From an uncultured Geobacter sp. (GTDB lineage: Bacteria; Desulfobacterota; Desulfuromonadia; Geobacterales; DSM-12255): a stretch of 35,396 nucleotides of DNA. Numbering within the stretch: position 1 is the stretch's first letter; every line of letters starts with the position of its first letter. The notes below the pieces were generated by a model. It made no database searches, was not told the origin of the DNA, and saw only the letters and a list, made by a program, of their open reading frames with translations. Both the position numbers and the translations under genes were made by a program. Shown piece after piece: positions 8,414 to 17,402 of the stretch. The stretch covers positions 1 to 35,396 of the forward strand of contig CALMBF010000129.1 in the NCBI GenBank assembly GCA_937860145.1, written 5' to 3'.

Positions 8414-8456
8414 CCTGAAAGTAGGAAAGCACTGGTACTGAAAGGGGAGTTCGGTC

Positions 8457-8690
8457 ATGAAAGCCTACCTGTTCGATACGGAAACGGGACTGTATGAGGG
8501 TGAAACCTTCGCGGAAGCTGCTACACTTGGTCATGAAAGCGGACTGACCCCGGTCCCCCCACCGGCGTACGGGCATGGCCAGGTGCCGGTGTTCGACCGC
8601 CGGCATAGCACCTGGATACTCGTTCCGGTCACTGTCGCCCGCCAGCTGCTGGGGATCCGCGGGGTCGGCACCCTGGAGACACCTTCATGA
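8457..8690 (+). CDS. small protein at the head of the kdp operon, resembling phage tail-fibre assembly N-termini
   Basis: A 77-residue soluble protein starting [16 protein letters not shown]. It has a [14 protein letters not shown] stretch followed by STWILVP, a pattern I associate with short phage tail-fibre/tail-fibre-assembly-like proteins. There is no membrane segment, so it is not KdpF, the small hydrophobic subunit often encoded at this place. The start has GGGGAG at good spacing; its TGA stop overlaps the kdpA ATG (ATGA at 8687-8690), so it is translated with kdpA. Function unknown. Confidence 0.6.
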   Translation: MKAYLFDTETGLYEGETFAEAATLGHESGLTPVPPPAYGHGQVPVFDRRHSTWILVPVTVARQLLGIRGVGTLETPS

Positions 8691-10471
8691 ACAGGTACGA
8701 ATGGCTGCAGACACTCCTGCTGTTTGCGACTCTGCTGGCGTTGGTCAGGCCCCTGGGGCGCTTCATGGCACGGGTATTCCAGGGGGAGGCGACGGTTCTG
8801 TCCCCCCTGCTCGCCCCCTGCGAGAACCTCCTCTACCGGATCTGCGGGGTTGACCGCGACGAGGAGATGGACTGGCGGCGCTACGCCCGGGCCGTGGTCC
8901 TCTTCAACCTCGTCCTCGTCGTCTCACTTTTCGCCATCCTGATGCTGCAGCACCTGCTGCCGCTCAACCCGCAGAAACTCCCCCCCTTCTCGTGGCAGCT
9001 GGCGCTCAACACCGCGGTCAGTTTCGTCACCAACACCAACTGGCAGGCCTACAGCGGTGAACAGGAGGCCAGCTACTTCACCCAGATGGTGGGGCTGACG
9101 ACCCACAACTTCGTCTCCGCCGCCACCGGCATTGCCATCGCCATCGCTGTCATCCGCGGCTTCGCCCGGCGTAGGACCTCGCTGCTCGGCAATTTCTGGG
9201 TCGACCTGACCCGTGCCATTCTCTACCTCCTCCTCCCCATCTCCCTGGGTGCAGCCCTCGTGCTGGTCTCCCAGGGGACCATCCAGAACCTCACCCCGTA
9301 CAAGACCGTGCCGCTCCTCCAGCCGGTACGGTACGACAAGGCGAAGCTGGACGGCCGGGGAGTCCCGGTCACGGATGCCACGGGGAAACCGGTCACCGAG
9401 AGCGTTACCGCCCAGGAGGTCACCATTCCCCTGGGGCCGGTCGCCTCCCAGGAGGCGATCAAGGAGCTGGGGACCAACGGTGGCGGCTTCTTCAGCGCCA
9501 ACTCGGCCCATCCCTACGAGAATCCGACCCCCCTCTCCCACATGGTGGAGATCCTCCTCATCCTCCTCATCTCCGGCAGCCTTACCTGCACCTTCGGCGT
9601 CATGGTGGGCAACCCCCGCCAGGGGTGGGCCCTTCTCGGCGTGATGCTCTTCCTCCTCCTGGTCTCCTTCGCCGTGCTCCAGTGGGCCGAGACGGGCGGC
9701 AACCCGCTGGTGGCGGACCTGGGGGTGAGCGGCGCCAACATGGAGGGGAAGGAGCTCCGCTTCAGCCTGGCCGGCACGAGCCTCTTCACCGTGGCGACCA
9801 CCGGCACCTCCTGCGGTGCGGTGGCGGCCATGCACGATTCCCTGACCCCCCTCGGCGGCATGGTCCCCCTCTCCCTGATCCTCCTGGGGGAGATCGTCTT
9901 CGGCGGGGTCGGCTCCGGCCTCTACACCATGCTCGCCTTCGCCGTGATCGCCGTCTTCGTCTCCGGACTGATGATCGGCCGGACCCCGGAATACCTGGGG
10001 AAAAAGATCGAGGCTACCGAGATGTGGATGGCCATCGTCACGGTCCTGGTCGCCGGGGTGGTGGTGCTGGTCCTCTCGGCCAGTGCCATGATCACGCCTG
10101 CCGCCGTGGCCTCCATGGCCAACCCCGGGGCCCACGGGCTCTCAGAGGTGCTCTATGCCTTCGCCTCCATGGCCAACAACAACGGCAGCGCCTTTGCCGG
10201 ACTGAACGCCAACGTGACGTTCTACAACCTCCTCGGCTCCCTGGCGATGCTCCTCGGCCGCTACGCCCCGGCGGTGGCCATGCTCGCCATGGCCGGTTCC
10301 CTGGCGGGGAAGAAGTACGTCCCCCCCAGCCTCGGGACCCTTCCGACGGACAAACTGCCGTTCGCCCTCTGGTTGACCCTGGTGATCCTGATCGTCGGCG
10401 CGCTCACCTTTTTCCCGGCCCTCTCCCTGGGACCGATCGTCGAACAGCTGACCATGGCGGGGGGTACGTAG
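8687..10471 (+). CDS. kdpA: potassium-transporting ATPase, K+-selective subunit A
   Basis: KdpA is the ion-selective channel-like subunit of the KdpFABC pump, which scavenges K+ at micromolar levels using ATP. The protein has 594 residues with about ten membrane helices. The four selectivity-filter loops typical of the family can be seen: TNTNWQ near residue 115, TNGGGFF near 263, TSCGAV near 373 and NNNGSAFAG near 495. The long periplasmic loop near residues 205-255 matches the family. The start overlaps the preceding small gene, and kdpB begins one base after the stop, so the subunits are translationally linked. Confidence 0.97.
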   Translation: MNRYEWLQTLLLFATLLALVRPLGRFMARVFQGEATVLSPLLAPCENLLYRICGVDRDEEMDWRRYARAVVLFNLVLVVSLFAILMLQHLLPLNPQKLPPFSWQLALNTAVSFVTNTNWQAYSGEQEASYFTQMVGLTTHNFVSAATGIAIAIAVIRGFARRRTSLLGNFWVDLTRAILYLLLPISLGAALVLVSQGTIQNLTPYKTVPLLQPVRYDKAKLDGRGVPVTDATGKPVTESVTAQEVTIPLGPVASQEAIKELGTNGGGFFSANSAHPYENPTPLSHMVEILLILLISGSLTCTFGVMVGNPRQGWALLGVMLFLLLVSFAVLQWAETGGNPLVADLGVSGANMEGKELRFSLAGTSLFTVATTGTSCGAVAAMHDSLTPLGGMVPLSLILLGEIVFGGVGSGLYTMLAFAVIAVFVSGLMIGRTPEYLGKKIEATEMWMAIVTVLVAGVVVLVLSASAMITPAAVASMANPGAHGLSEVLYAFASMANNNGSAFAGLNANVTFYNLLGSLAMLLGRYAPAVAMLAMAGSLAGKKYVPPSLGTLPTDKLPFALWLTLVILIVGALTFFPALSLGPIVEQLTMAGGT

Positions 10472-10472
10472 C

Positions 10473-12542
10473 ATGTCGAAACATGCACCGGAACCGGTAT
10501 CAATCTTCGATCCCCGGATCATGGGGCCCGCCCTGGTCGAGGCGCTCAAAAAGCTCGACCCCCGCGACCTGTGGCGCAACCCGGTCATGTTCAGCGTTGA
10601 GATCGCCAGCGCCATTACCCTGGTGACCTTCGTCATGTCCCTTAGCGGCGCGAACCGTGAACCGGCCTGGTTTACCGGCCTCGTCTCCCTCTGGCTCTGG
10701 CTGACGGTGCTCTTCGCCACCTTTTCCGAGTCCCTGGCCGAGGGGCGCGGCAAGGCCCGGGCCGCCAGCCTCCGCCAGAGCCGCACCGACGTCACCGCCA
10801 AGCGCCTGGACAAACAGGAGTTCGGCGGCAGTTACACCACCGTAGGCGCCAGCCAGCTCCGCAGGGGCGATCTGATCCTGGTGGAGGCGGGGGAGATGAT
10901 CGCCGGCGACGGCGACGTGATCGCCGGCGCGGCCCTGGTCAACGAGGCGGCGGTGACCGGCGAATCGGCGCCGGTGGTGCGGGAGTCCGGCGGCGACCGG
11001 AGCGCCGTTACCGGCGGCACCACGGTCATCGCCAATGCCATTATCGTCCGGATAACCGCCAATCCGGGTGAGACTTTCCTCGACCGGATGATCTCCCTCA
11101 TCGAGGGGGCCAAGCGGCGCAAGACCCCCAACGAGATCGCCCTGGAGGTGCTCCTCATCGCCCTGACCCTGGTTTTTCTCCTGGTCTGCGCCAACATCAG
11201 CCCCCTCTCCATCTACAGCGTGAAGGCCACCGGCCAGGGAGCGCCGGTGTCGCTGACGGTCCTGGTGGCGCTCTTCGTCTGCCTGGCGCCGACCACCATC
11301 GCCGCCCTCCTCCCGGCCATCGGCATCGCCGGCATGGACCGGCTCTTCCAGAAGAACGTCATCGCCCTGTCCGGCCGGGCCATCGAGGCGGCCGGCGACG
11401 TGAACGTGCTCCTCCTGGACAAGACCGGCACCATCACCCACGGCAACCGGGAGGCGGTGGCGTTCGTGCCGGTCGGCGGTCACTCGGAGCATGCGCTGGC
11501 CGAAGCCGCGCTCATGTCCTCCCTGACCGACGAGACCCCCGAAGGTCGGAGCATCGTTACCCTGGCGTTGACCAGGTACGGTTTCAAGGCGGAGTCGGTG
11601 CCGGCCGATGCGGTCACCATCGCGTTCAGCGCCGACACCCGTCTCTCTGGCATCGATACGGGGGGGAAGCAGTACCGCAAGGGGGCTTCCGACTCGGTGG
11701 TCGCCTTTGCCAGGAAGATGGGGTGCAGGGACGTGCCTGGCGAGCTGCGGGAGATCGTCGACCGCATAGCCCGGGCAGGCGCCACCCCCCTGGTGGTTGC
11801 CCGGGATTGCGAGATCCTGGGGGTCATCGACCTGAAGGACATCGTCAAGGAAGGGATCCAGGAGCGCTTCCTGCAACTGCGGAGCATGGGGATCAGGACG
11901 GTCATGATCACCGGCGACAACCCCCTCACTGCCGCTGCCATCGCGGCCGAGGCCCAGGTGGACGATTTCCTCGCCCAGGCAAAACCCGAGGACAAGCTTC
12001 GCCTGATCCGGGAGAACCAGGAGGCAGGCTTCATGGTGGCCATGACCGGCGACGGCACCAACGACGCCCCGGCCCTGGCCCAGGCCGACGTGGCGGTGGC
12101 CATGAATACCGGCACCCAGCCGGCCCGGGAGGCGGCCAACATCATCGACCTGGACTCCAACCCCACCAAGCTCCTGGACATCGTCGAGGTGGGGAAACAG
12201 ATCCTCATGACCCGGGGGAACCTGACCACCTTCAGCATCTCCAACGACGTGGCCAAGTACTTTGCCATCATCCCGGCGATGCTCCTCTCCATCTACCCCC
12301 AACTGGGGGTGTTGAACGTCATGCACCTGGCGACGCCCCACTCGGCGATTCTGTCGGCGGTCATCTTCAACGCGGTCATCATCCCGCTCCTGGTCCCCCT
12401 GGCCCTCAAGGGGACCAGGTTCCGCCCCCTGCCGGCGGAAAAACTCCTCATCCACAACCTGCTGGTCTACGGTCTGGGGGGGATCGTCGCCCCGTTCGTC
12501 GGGATCAAGGCGATCGACCTCGTGGTGGCAGCGATGCTCTAA
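10473..12542 (+). CDS. kdpB: potassium-transporting ATPase, ATP-binding subunit B
   Basis: KdpB is the P-type ATPase subunit that powers K+ import with KdpA and KdpC. The 689-residue length is standard. Visible P-type signatures are VTGESAPV (actuator loop, with Ser165 matching the regulatory serine of E. coli KdpB), [10 protein letters not shown] with the phosphorylated Asp316, KGAS in the nucleotide domain, and [17 protein letters not shown] at the hinge. The membrane motif for the ion path is [19 protein letters not shown]. It lies one base after kdpA. Two GC-rich hairpins separate it from kdpC. Confidence 0.98.
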   Translation: MSKHAPEPVSIFDPRIMGPALVEALKKLDPRDLWRNPVMFSVEIASAITLVTFVMSLSGANREPAWFTGLVSLWLWLTVLFATFSESLAEGRGKARAASLRQSRTDVTAKRLDKQEFGGSYTTVGASQLRRGDLILVEAGEMIAGDGDVIAGAALVNEAAVTGESAPVVRESGGDRSAVTGGTTVIANAIIVRITANPGETFLDRMISLIEGAKRRKTPNEIALEVLLIALTLVFLLVCANISPLSIYSVKATGQGAPVSLTVLVALFVCLAPTTIAALLPAIGIAGMDRLFQKNVIALSGRAIEAAGDVNVLLLDKTGTITHGNREAVAFVPVGGHSEHALAEAALMSSLTDETPEGRSIVTLALTRYGFKAESVPADAVTIAFSADTRLSGIDTGGKQYRKGASDSVVAFARKMGCRDVPGELREIVDRIARAGATPLVVARDCEILGVIDLKDIVKEGIQERFLQLRSMGIRTVMITGDNPLTAAAIAAEAQVDDFLAQAKPEDKLRLIRENQEAGFMVAMTGDGTNDAPALAQADVAVAMNTGTQPAREAANIIDLDSNPTKLLDIVEVGKQILMTRGNLTTFSISNDVAKYFAIIPAMLLSIYPQLGVLNVMHLATPHSAILSAVIFNAVIIPLLVPLALKGTRFRPLPAEKLLIHNLLVYGLGGIVAPFVGIKAIDLVVAAML

Positions 12543-12552
12543 CCCGTCCCGC

Positions 12553-12603
12553 CCTCCCCTTAAACTGAGGGGAGGAACCTCCCCCTCTTATGATACAAGG
12601 GGG
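12553..12603. repeat. two successive hairpins between kdpB and kdpC
   Basis: CCTCCCCT (12553-12560) pairs with AGGGGAGG (12568-12575), and CCCCCT (12581-12586) pairs with AGGGGG (12598-12603). The 88-base gap is unusual inside an otherwise 1-base-spaced operon. There is no T-run, so full termination is unlikely; it may be a REP-type insertion or a message-stability element that lowers kdpC relative to kdpAB. Confidence 0.55.
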
Positions 12604-12630
12604 CGTGGGGGAGTTATAAAGGATAAACCC

Positions 12631-13203
12631 ATGAAAGACCTGAAATCCGCCATGGTGATGCTCATCATCTTCACCGTCATCTGCGGCTGCATCTACCCGG
12701 CCGTTGTCACCGGTTTCGCCCGGGTACTCTTTCCGGACCAGGCCAGGGGGAGTTTCATCACTGACGGGAGGGGGAGAGACGCCGGTTCCCGCCTCATCGG
12801 CCAGCCCTTTTCCGATCCCCGCTACTTCTGGCCCCGCCCGTCGGCAACTGCCGGGTTCCCTTACAACCCCATGGGCTCCGGCGGCTCCAATGCGGGCCCG
12901 ACCACTCCGGAGTACCTGAAGGGTGTCGGCGACCGGGTGAAGTCGTACCGGGAGAGCGGCGTGACCGGACCGATCCCCGCCGAACTCGTGCAGGCCTCTG
13001 CCAGCGGCCTCGATCCCCACCTGTCGCCGGAAGCGGTGCTGCTGCAGGTCCCCCGCGTCGCCAGGGCACGTAATCTGTCCGAAGAGATGGTAACGAAGGC
13101 CGTCGCCCATGCAACCGAAGTGCGTCAGCTGGGATTTCTGGGGGAGCCGCGGGTGAATGTACTTGAACTGAATCTGGAACTTGATGGCCGGCTGAAGCGA
13201 TAG
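12631..13203 (+). CDS. kdpC: potassium-transporting ATPase subunit C
   Basis: KdpC is the single-span accessory subunit that stabilises KdpAB and aids ATP binding. The 190-residue protein has one N-terminal membrane helix (residues about 8-28) and a periplasmic domain with the family patterns GSRLIGQPF, YFWPRPSA and SGGSNAGPT, then SASGLDPHLSP. AAGGA precedes the start. The downstream 118-base gap contains a good internal promoter. Confidence 0.96.
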   Translation: MKDLKSAMVMLIIFTVICGCIYPAVVTGFARVLFPDQARGSFITDGRGRDAGSRLIGQPFSDPRYFWPRPSATAGFPYNPMGSGGSNAGPTTPEYLKGVGDRVKSYRESGVTGPIPAELVQASASGLDPHLSPEAVLLQVPRVARARNLSEEMVTKAVAHATEVRQLGFLGEPRVNVLELNLELDGRLKR

Positions 13204-13223
13204 TTTTTTCCAGGATTTTGGAG

Positions 13224-13251
13224 TTGATCCCCTTGGCTGCAATGCTATAAC
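13224..13251 (+). promoter_or_regulatory. predicted internal promoter ahead of the SpoIIAA-like gene and kdpDE
   Basis: TTGATC at 13224-13229 and TATAAC at 13246-13251 are 16 bases apart, and TG at 13243-13244 makes an extended -10 (TGCTATAAC). A short hairpin (GGGCAG-ACT-CTGCCC, 13275-13289) follows in the leader. It would give KdpD and KdpE a basal supply independent of the kdpABC promoter. Confidence 0.55.
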
Positions 13252-13321
13252 GAGTGGTAACGGTTCACTCAGGGGGGCAGACTCTGCCCTGCCGTCGGGC
13301 CTGGGGGAAAAGGGGGGGCGT

Positions 13322-13738
13322 ATGCCGATAGAACTGATATCGTTGGATCACACTCCCGGCGTTCTCTATCTCTGTACCGGGGTGGTGACCGGCGACGATC
13401 TCCTTGCCGCCGGTGCCTCGCTCCGCGCCTCCGAAAAGCGGTTGAAAAAACTCCGCTATGTGATCGTGGACATGACGCGGATGGAGTCGATGGATGTGAG
13501 CTTCGCTGATCTGAAAAAGATCGAGAACAACGACAGGTTGATAGCCCAGATCAACCCGGAAGGGATAGTCGCCATTATTGTCGACAAGGATCTTCCTTTC
13601 AACATTGTGAGCGCGTGGGATATCAGGACCACGGACATCTCCTGGGAAAAGAGGATATTCCGCGAAAAAAACGAGGCATACGACTGGGTGCGTGCCAGGA
13701 CACGGGAAAAGTTCGGGGAGGAGACCCACCCCCTATGA
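13322..13738 (+). CDS. SpoIIAA/STAS-like small protein between kdpC and kdpD
   Basis: A 138-residue soluble protein with an alternating strand-helix pattern: a first strand ending GVLYLCTGVVTGDDL, a strand RYVIVDMTRM, then AIIVDKDL, and a C-terminal helix with EAYDWVRAR. This layout resembles SpoIIAA-like or STAS-fold proteins, which often act in protein-protein signalling. No catalytic residues stand out. The start has a very strong purine tract ahead. Its TGA overlaps the kdpD ATG (ATGA at 13735-13738), so it is translated with kdpD and probably works with it, but no partner is known. The fold call is by pattern only. Confidence 0.65.
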   Translation: MPIELISLDHTPGVLYLCTGVVTGDDLLAAGASLRASEKRLKKLRYVIVDMTRMESMDVSFADLKKIENNDRLIAQINPEGIVAIIVDKDLPFNIVSAWDIRTTDISWEKRIFREKNEAYDWVRARTREKFGEETHPL

Positions 13739-16425
13739 CCGAGACCGACGACATGCGCCCCTCGCCGGAGGCGATGCTCAAACTTGCCCGGGCCGAGGAG
13801 GTGACCGCCGAACTGGGGCGGCTGAAGATCTTCCTCGGCTACGCCGCCGGGGTGGGGAAGACCTATGCCATGCTGGAGGCGGCCAGGCAGCGGAAGGGGG
13901 ACGGGCGCGACGTCGTGGTGGGGTACGCGGAGTCCCACGGACGGCCCGAGACGGACGCCCTGCTTGAGGGGCTGGAGCAGATCCCTCTCCAGCCGGTTCA
14001 CCACGCCGGCATGGAACTGCGGGAGATGGACATCGACGCCATCCTGGCCCGCGCACCGCAGATCGTCCTGGTGGACGAACTGGCCCATACCAACGCCCCC
14101 GGGTGCCGCCACGGCAAACGCTGGCAGGATGTGGAGGAGATCCTGGAAGCGGGGATCGATGTCTACACCACGGTCAACATCCAGCATTTCGAGAGCCTCA
14201 ACGACGTGGTGGCCCAGATCACCGGCATCACCGTGCGGGAGACCGTGCCGGACCGCCTGCTGGATCTGGCCTTCGAGATCCGGCTGGTGGACATCTCCCC
14301 GGAGGACCTGCTCCAGCGGCTGAACGAGGGGAAGGTCTACATCCCCGACCAGGCCGCCAAGGCGATCGAGAAGTTCTTCCGCCCCGGCAACCTGATGGCC
14401 CTGCGGGAACTCTCCCTGCGCCGCACCGCCGCCCGGGTGGACGACCAGATGCGGGCCTACATGGAGACCCAGTCCATTGCCGGCCCCTGGCCCACGGCGG
14501 AGCGGCTCATGGTCTGCGTCAGCGGCAGCCCCTACAGCGAGAAGCTGATCCGTGCCACCTGCCGTCTGGCGGAGGAGTTGAAGGCCCAGTGGTTCACGGT
14601 GTACATCGAGACGCCGGGTGGTGACCGGCATACCCGGGAGAACCGGGGGAGGGTCTGGCGGGACCTGCGGCTGGCCGAGGGGCTCGGCGCCCAGGTGGCG
14701 ACGGCCACGGCGACCGACATCAGCGATGCGGTCATGGAGTATGCCCGCAAACACAACATCACCAAGATCGTCATGGGGAAGCCGACCAAACCCCGTTGGC
14801 GTGAACTCCTCTTCCCGCCGCTGGTCGATCAGGTCATCCGCCGGAGCGGGGCGGTGGATGTGGTGGTCGTCAGTTTCGAGCCGGAAGGCCGTGCCCAGAC
14901 CGTCCCGGTGCCACCCCATCGCCACCCCCTGGAACTGGGCGCCTACGTCGCCAGCTGTCTCCTGGTTGCGTCGGCCACGCTGCTGTGCGAACTGCTCCGC
15001 CCCATTCTCGCGCCGACCAACATGGTCATGTTCTACCTCCTGGCGGTCGTGGTGGCATCGGTCCGCCTGGGTCGCAAGCCGGCCCTGCTCTGTGCCCTGT
15101 TCGGGGTACTGGCCTTCGACTTCTTTTTCGTCCCCCCCCGGCTCACCTTCGCCGTGGCCGATACCCAGTACCTGCTGACGTTTCTCGGCCTCTTCGTGGT
15201 GGGCGGGGTGATCAGCACCCTGGTGGTCCGGACCCGGGAGCGGGCCGAGGTGATCCGGGTCCGCGAGGTGCAGACCGCCAGCCTCTACTACCTCAGCCGT
15301 GACCTGGCCGCGGCGGTGGACATCGACGCCGTGCTGAAGGCGGTCGTCAGGAACGTGGAGGAGGCGCTCAATGCGCGGCTGGCGGTTTTCATCCCCGAGG
15401 GGGAGCGGCTGGACCTGGTTGCCTGCAGTGACGGCCTCACCCTGGATGTGAAGGAGCAGGCCGTGGCCGACTGGGCCTTTCGCAACAGCCATCCCGCAGG
15501 GCGCGCCACCGATACCCTGGTCTCCGCCGCCCTGATCTACCTGCCGCTGCAGACCCCCTCCAGTGTCCTGGGGGTCATGGGGATCAGGCTGGTCCACGAA
15601 CACGACTACCACTCCCAGGAGAACCGGCGTCTGCTGGATGCCTTTGCCACCCAGGCGGCCATGGCCATGGAGCGGCTCCAGTTCTCCCGCCAGGCCGAAC
15701 AGGCACAGATCCTCCAGGCAAGGGAGAACCTGGAGCGGGCCCTCCTGAACTCGGTGTCCCACGACCTGCGCACCCCCCTGGCCACGGTCACCGGCGCCCT
15801 CACCACCCTCCGCGACGACGGGGGGCACCTGGGCGAACAGGCCCGCGCAGAGCTGCTGGACAACGCCTGCGAGGAGGCCGCCCGCCTCAATCGTTTCGTC
15901 GGCAACCTGCTGGACATGACCCGCATCGAAGCCGGCGCGGTCAGGCTGAATCTGGAACCCTGCGACGTGCAGGACCTGATGGGGTGCGCCCTGGCAGCCC
16001 TCGAACCCCGCCTGGGGGGGAGGGAGGTGACCTTCAGGATGCTGCCGGTCATGCCCCTGGTGCCGCTGGACCCGGTGCTGATGACCCAGGTGCTGGTCAA
16101 CCTCCTGGACAACAGCCTGAAATATGCCCCCCCCGGCAAGCCGATCGAGGTGCTGGCGACGACCGAAGACTCCTGGCTGGTGCTGGAGGTTGCGGACCGG
16201 GGGCATGGCGTACCGGAGCATGACCTGAAGCGGGTCTTCGACAAGTTCTACCGTATCCCGATTCCCGAGGGGGCAGGGGGGACCGGCCTCGGCCTTGCCA
16301 TCTGCAAGGGGATCGTCGAGGCCCACGGAGGGAGAATCTCGGCGGAAAATCGAGCCGGCGGCGGGTTGAGCATCGTGATCCGGCTGCCGTTGTCACAGGG
16401 GGAGGAGATGCACCATGGTGGTTGA
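13735..16425 (+). CDS. kdpD: K+/turgor sensor histidine kinase KdpD
   Basis: KdpD senses low K+ and osmotic state and phosphorylates KdpE. The protein has 896 residues, the classical full length. Domains in order: KdpD N-terminal domain with Walker A GYAAGVGKTY (about 35-44) and Walker B-like IVLVDELAHTNAPG (about 109-122); a USP-like domain (about 250-375); four membrane helices (about 395-500); a GAF-like domain; HisKA with SVSHDLRTPL and phospho-acceptor His676; and HATPase with NLLDNSLKYAP, DRGHGVP and GTGLGLAIC. The frame is open 40 codons further upstream, but ATG 13735 overlaps the previous stop and begins the conserved region. The USP domain is where c-di-AMP binds in Staphylococcus KdpD; whether it does so here is unknown. 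Confidence 0.97.
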   Translation: MTETDDMRPSPEAMLKLARAEEVTAELGRLKIFLGYAAGVGKTYAMLEAARQRKGDGRDVVVGYAESHGRPETDALLEGLEQIPLQPVHHAGMELREMDIDAILARAPQIVLVDELAHTNAPGCRHGKRWQDVEEILEAGIDVYTTVNIQHFESLNDVVAQITGITVRETVPDRLLDLAFEIRLVDISPEDLLQRLNEGKVYIPDQAAKAIEKFFRPGNLMALRELSLRRTAARVDDQMRAYMETQSIAGPWPTAERLMVCVSGSPYSEKLIRATCRLAEELKAQWFTVYIETPGGDRHTRENRGRVWRDLRLAEGLGAQVATATATDISDAVMEYARKHNITKIVMGKPTKPRWRELLFPPLVDQVIRRSGAVDVVVVSFEPEGRAQTVPVPPHRHPLELGAYVASCLLVASATLLCELLRPILAPTNMVMFYLLAVVVASVRLGRKPALLCALFGVLAFDFFFVPPRLTFAVADTQYLLTFLGLFVVGGVISTLVVRTRERAEVIRVREVQTASLYYLSRDLAAAVDIDAVLKAVVRNVEEALNARLAVFIPEGERLDLVACSDGLTLDVKEQAVADWAFRNSHPAGRATDTLVSAALIYLPLQTPSSVLGVMGIRLVHEHDYHSQENRRLLDAFATQAAMAMERLQFSRQAEQAQILQARENLERALLNSVSHDLRTPLATVTGALTTLRDDGGHLGEQARAELLDNACEEAARLNRFVGNLLDMTRIEAGAVRLNLEPCDVQDLMGCALAALEPRLGGREVTFRMLPVMPLVPLDPVLMTQVLVNLLDNSLKYAPPGKPIEVLATTEDSWLVLEVADRGHGVPEHDLKRVFDKFYRIPIPEGAGGTGLGLAICKGIVEAHGGRISAENRAGGGLSIVIRLPLSQGEEMHHGG

Positions 16426-17125
16426 GAAGGGGAGTGAGAACCTCCCCCGGATTCTGGTGATCGACGATGAACTGGCCATCCGGCGCTTTCTCCGCACGGC
16501 TCTTTCCCCTGCGGATTTCGTCCTGCACGAAGCGGCGGACGGTCATGCGGGGCTCGCCGCCGCCGTTGCCACCAGGCCGGACATCATCCTCCTCGACCTG
16601 GGTCTCCCGGACCTGGACGGTATCGAGGTGCTCAAGCGGATCCGGGAGTGGTCGGCCGTGCCGATTATCGTCCTTTCCGTGCGGGAACGGGAAAGCGACA
16701 AGGTAGGAGCCCTGGATGCGGGGGCCGACGATTACCTCACCAAGCCCTTCGGCGTGGGGGAACTCCTCGCCCGGATACGGGCCTCCCTACGCCGCTCCCT
16801 GCAGCAGGTTCCCGAGCCGGTTTTTGCCAGCGGTGACCTGCAGGTGGACCTGACCCTGCGCCGGGTGACCGTCGGGGGGAACGAGGTGCAGCTTACCCCC
16901 ACCGAGTACGACATACTCCGTCTCCTCGTCACCCATGCCGGCAAGGTTCTGACCCACAGCCAGATCCTGAAGCAGGTCTGGGGGATGGCCTACCTGGAGC
17001 AACCCCACGTCCTGCGGGTCAACATCAGTAACCTGCGCCGCAAGATCGAAGCCGATCCCTCCCGTCCCCGCCACATCATTACCGAGCCGGGGGTGGGCTA
17101 CCGCCTCAAGGGCCAACCCGCGTGA
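16415..17125 (+). CDS. kdpE: response regulator KdpE
   Basis: KdpE is the OmpR-type transcription factor that activates kdp after phosphorylation by KdpD. The 236-residue protein has a receiver domain with acidic pair Asp17-Asp18, phospho-acceptor Asp61 in LLDLGLPDLDG, the conserved Lys in LTKPF, and a C-terminal winged helix with LTPTEYDILRLLV and a final GVGYRL. ATG lies 11 bases inside kdpD with GGAGGAG ahead. The likely targets in the window are the promoter before 8457 and perhaps the one at 13224. Confidence 0.96.
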   Translation: MVVEKGSENLPRILVIDDELAIRRFLRTALSPADFVLHEAADGHAGLAAAVATRPDIILLDLGLPDLDGIEVLKRIREWSAVPIIVLSVRERESDKVGALDAGADDYLTKPFGVGELLARIRASLRRSLQQVPEPVFASGDLQVDLTLRRVTVGGNEVQLTPTEYDILRLLVTHAGKVLTHSQILKQVWGMAYLEQPHVLRVNISNLRRKIEADPSRPRHIITEPGVGYRLKGQPA

Positions 17126-17146
17126 CACACCCCGGTGCTGATTCTC

Positions 17147-17174
17147 TTGACATGCTCCGCGAAAAGCGTATAAA
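17147..17174 (+). promoter_or_regulatory. strong sigma70-type promoter of kup
   Basis: Perfect TTGACA at 17147-17152 and TATAAA at 17169-17174 with a 16-base spacer. Transcription would start near 17181, immediately ahead of the riboswitch. Confidence 0.8.
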
Positions 17175-17185
17175 GGCAGAAAAAA

Positions 17186-17310
17186 TCAGCCGAGATCCGT
17201 TCCGGGAACGGATGCGGGGGACCCACTCAACAGGGGCGTATTACGGCTTGCGCGCCGTATAGAGGACTTTCAGCCTCGAGCCCGTCAGCTAACCTCGTAG
17301 GCATCTGGAA
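17186..17310 (+). ncRNA. c-di-AMP riboswitch (ydaO/yuaA type)
   Basis: The 3' part contains the family hallmark CCCGTCAGCTAACCTCG followed by TAGGC (17281-17302), which is the signature end of ydaO-type aptamers. The 5' part has AGCC (17188-17191) able to pair with GGC at 17300-17302, then the hairpin ATCCGTTC/GAACGGAT (17195-17213), GGGGGACC, a TACGGC/GCCGTA hairpin (17242-17259) and a GAGG/CCTC hairpin (17262-17277). These aptamers bind c-di-AMP and turn the gene off, which fits K+ importers because c-di-AMP rises with K+. The expression platform is the terminator at 17333. Boundaries are approximate. Confidence 0.88.
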
Positions 17311-17332
17311 GGGCTCGACAGCGGAGAGATAC

Positions 17333-17357
17333 CGCCGGTTCACGCCGGCGTTTTTTT
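17333..17357 (+). terminator. intrinsic terminator of the c-di-AMP riboswitch
   Basis: CGCCGG (17333-17338), loop TTCACG, CCGGCG (17345-17350), then seven Ts (17351-17357). It lies between the aptamer and the kup start, so it is the likely switch that stops kup transcription when c-di-AMP is bound. Confidence 0.85.
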
Positions 17358-17372
17358 ATTTCGCCTGTCAGC

Positions 17373-17395
17373 CCTGCAAGATTCTTTGCAGGAGG
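17373..17395 (+). promoter_or_regulatory. hairpin over the kup ribosome binding site
   Basis: CCTGCAA (17373-17379) pairs with TTGCAGG (17386-17392) around a six-base loop. The right arm overlaps CAGGAGG (17389-17395), the kup ribosome binding site 7 bases before ATG 17403. This gives a possible second, translational layer of control after the terminator. Confidence 0.45.
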
Positions 17396-17402
17396 CACAC
17401 AG

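Noticed and set aside
8272-8456. A hidden kdpF gene
   Set aside because: No short hydrophobic open frame with a ribosome site occurs between the repeat element and 8457.
13456-16326. 956-codon - strand open frame opposite kdpD
   Set aside because: kdpD motifs are complete on the + strand; the shadow frame is rich in His/Gln/Gly with no fold signature.
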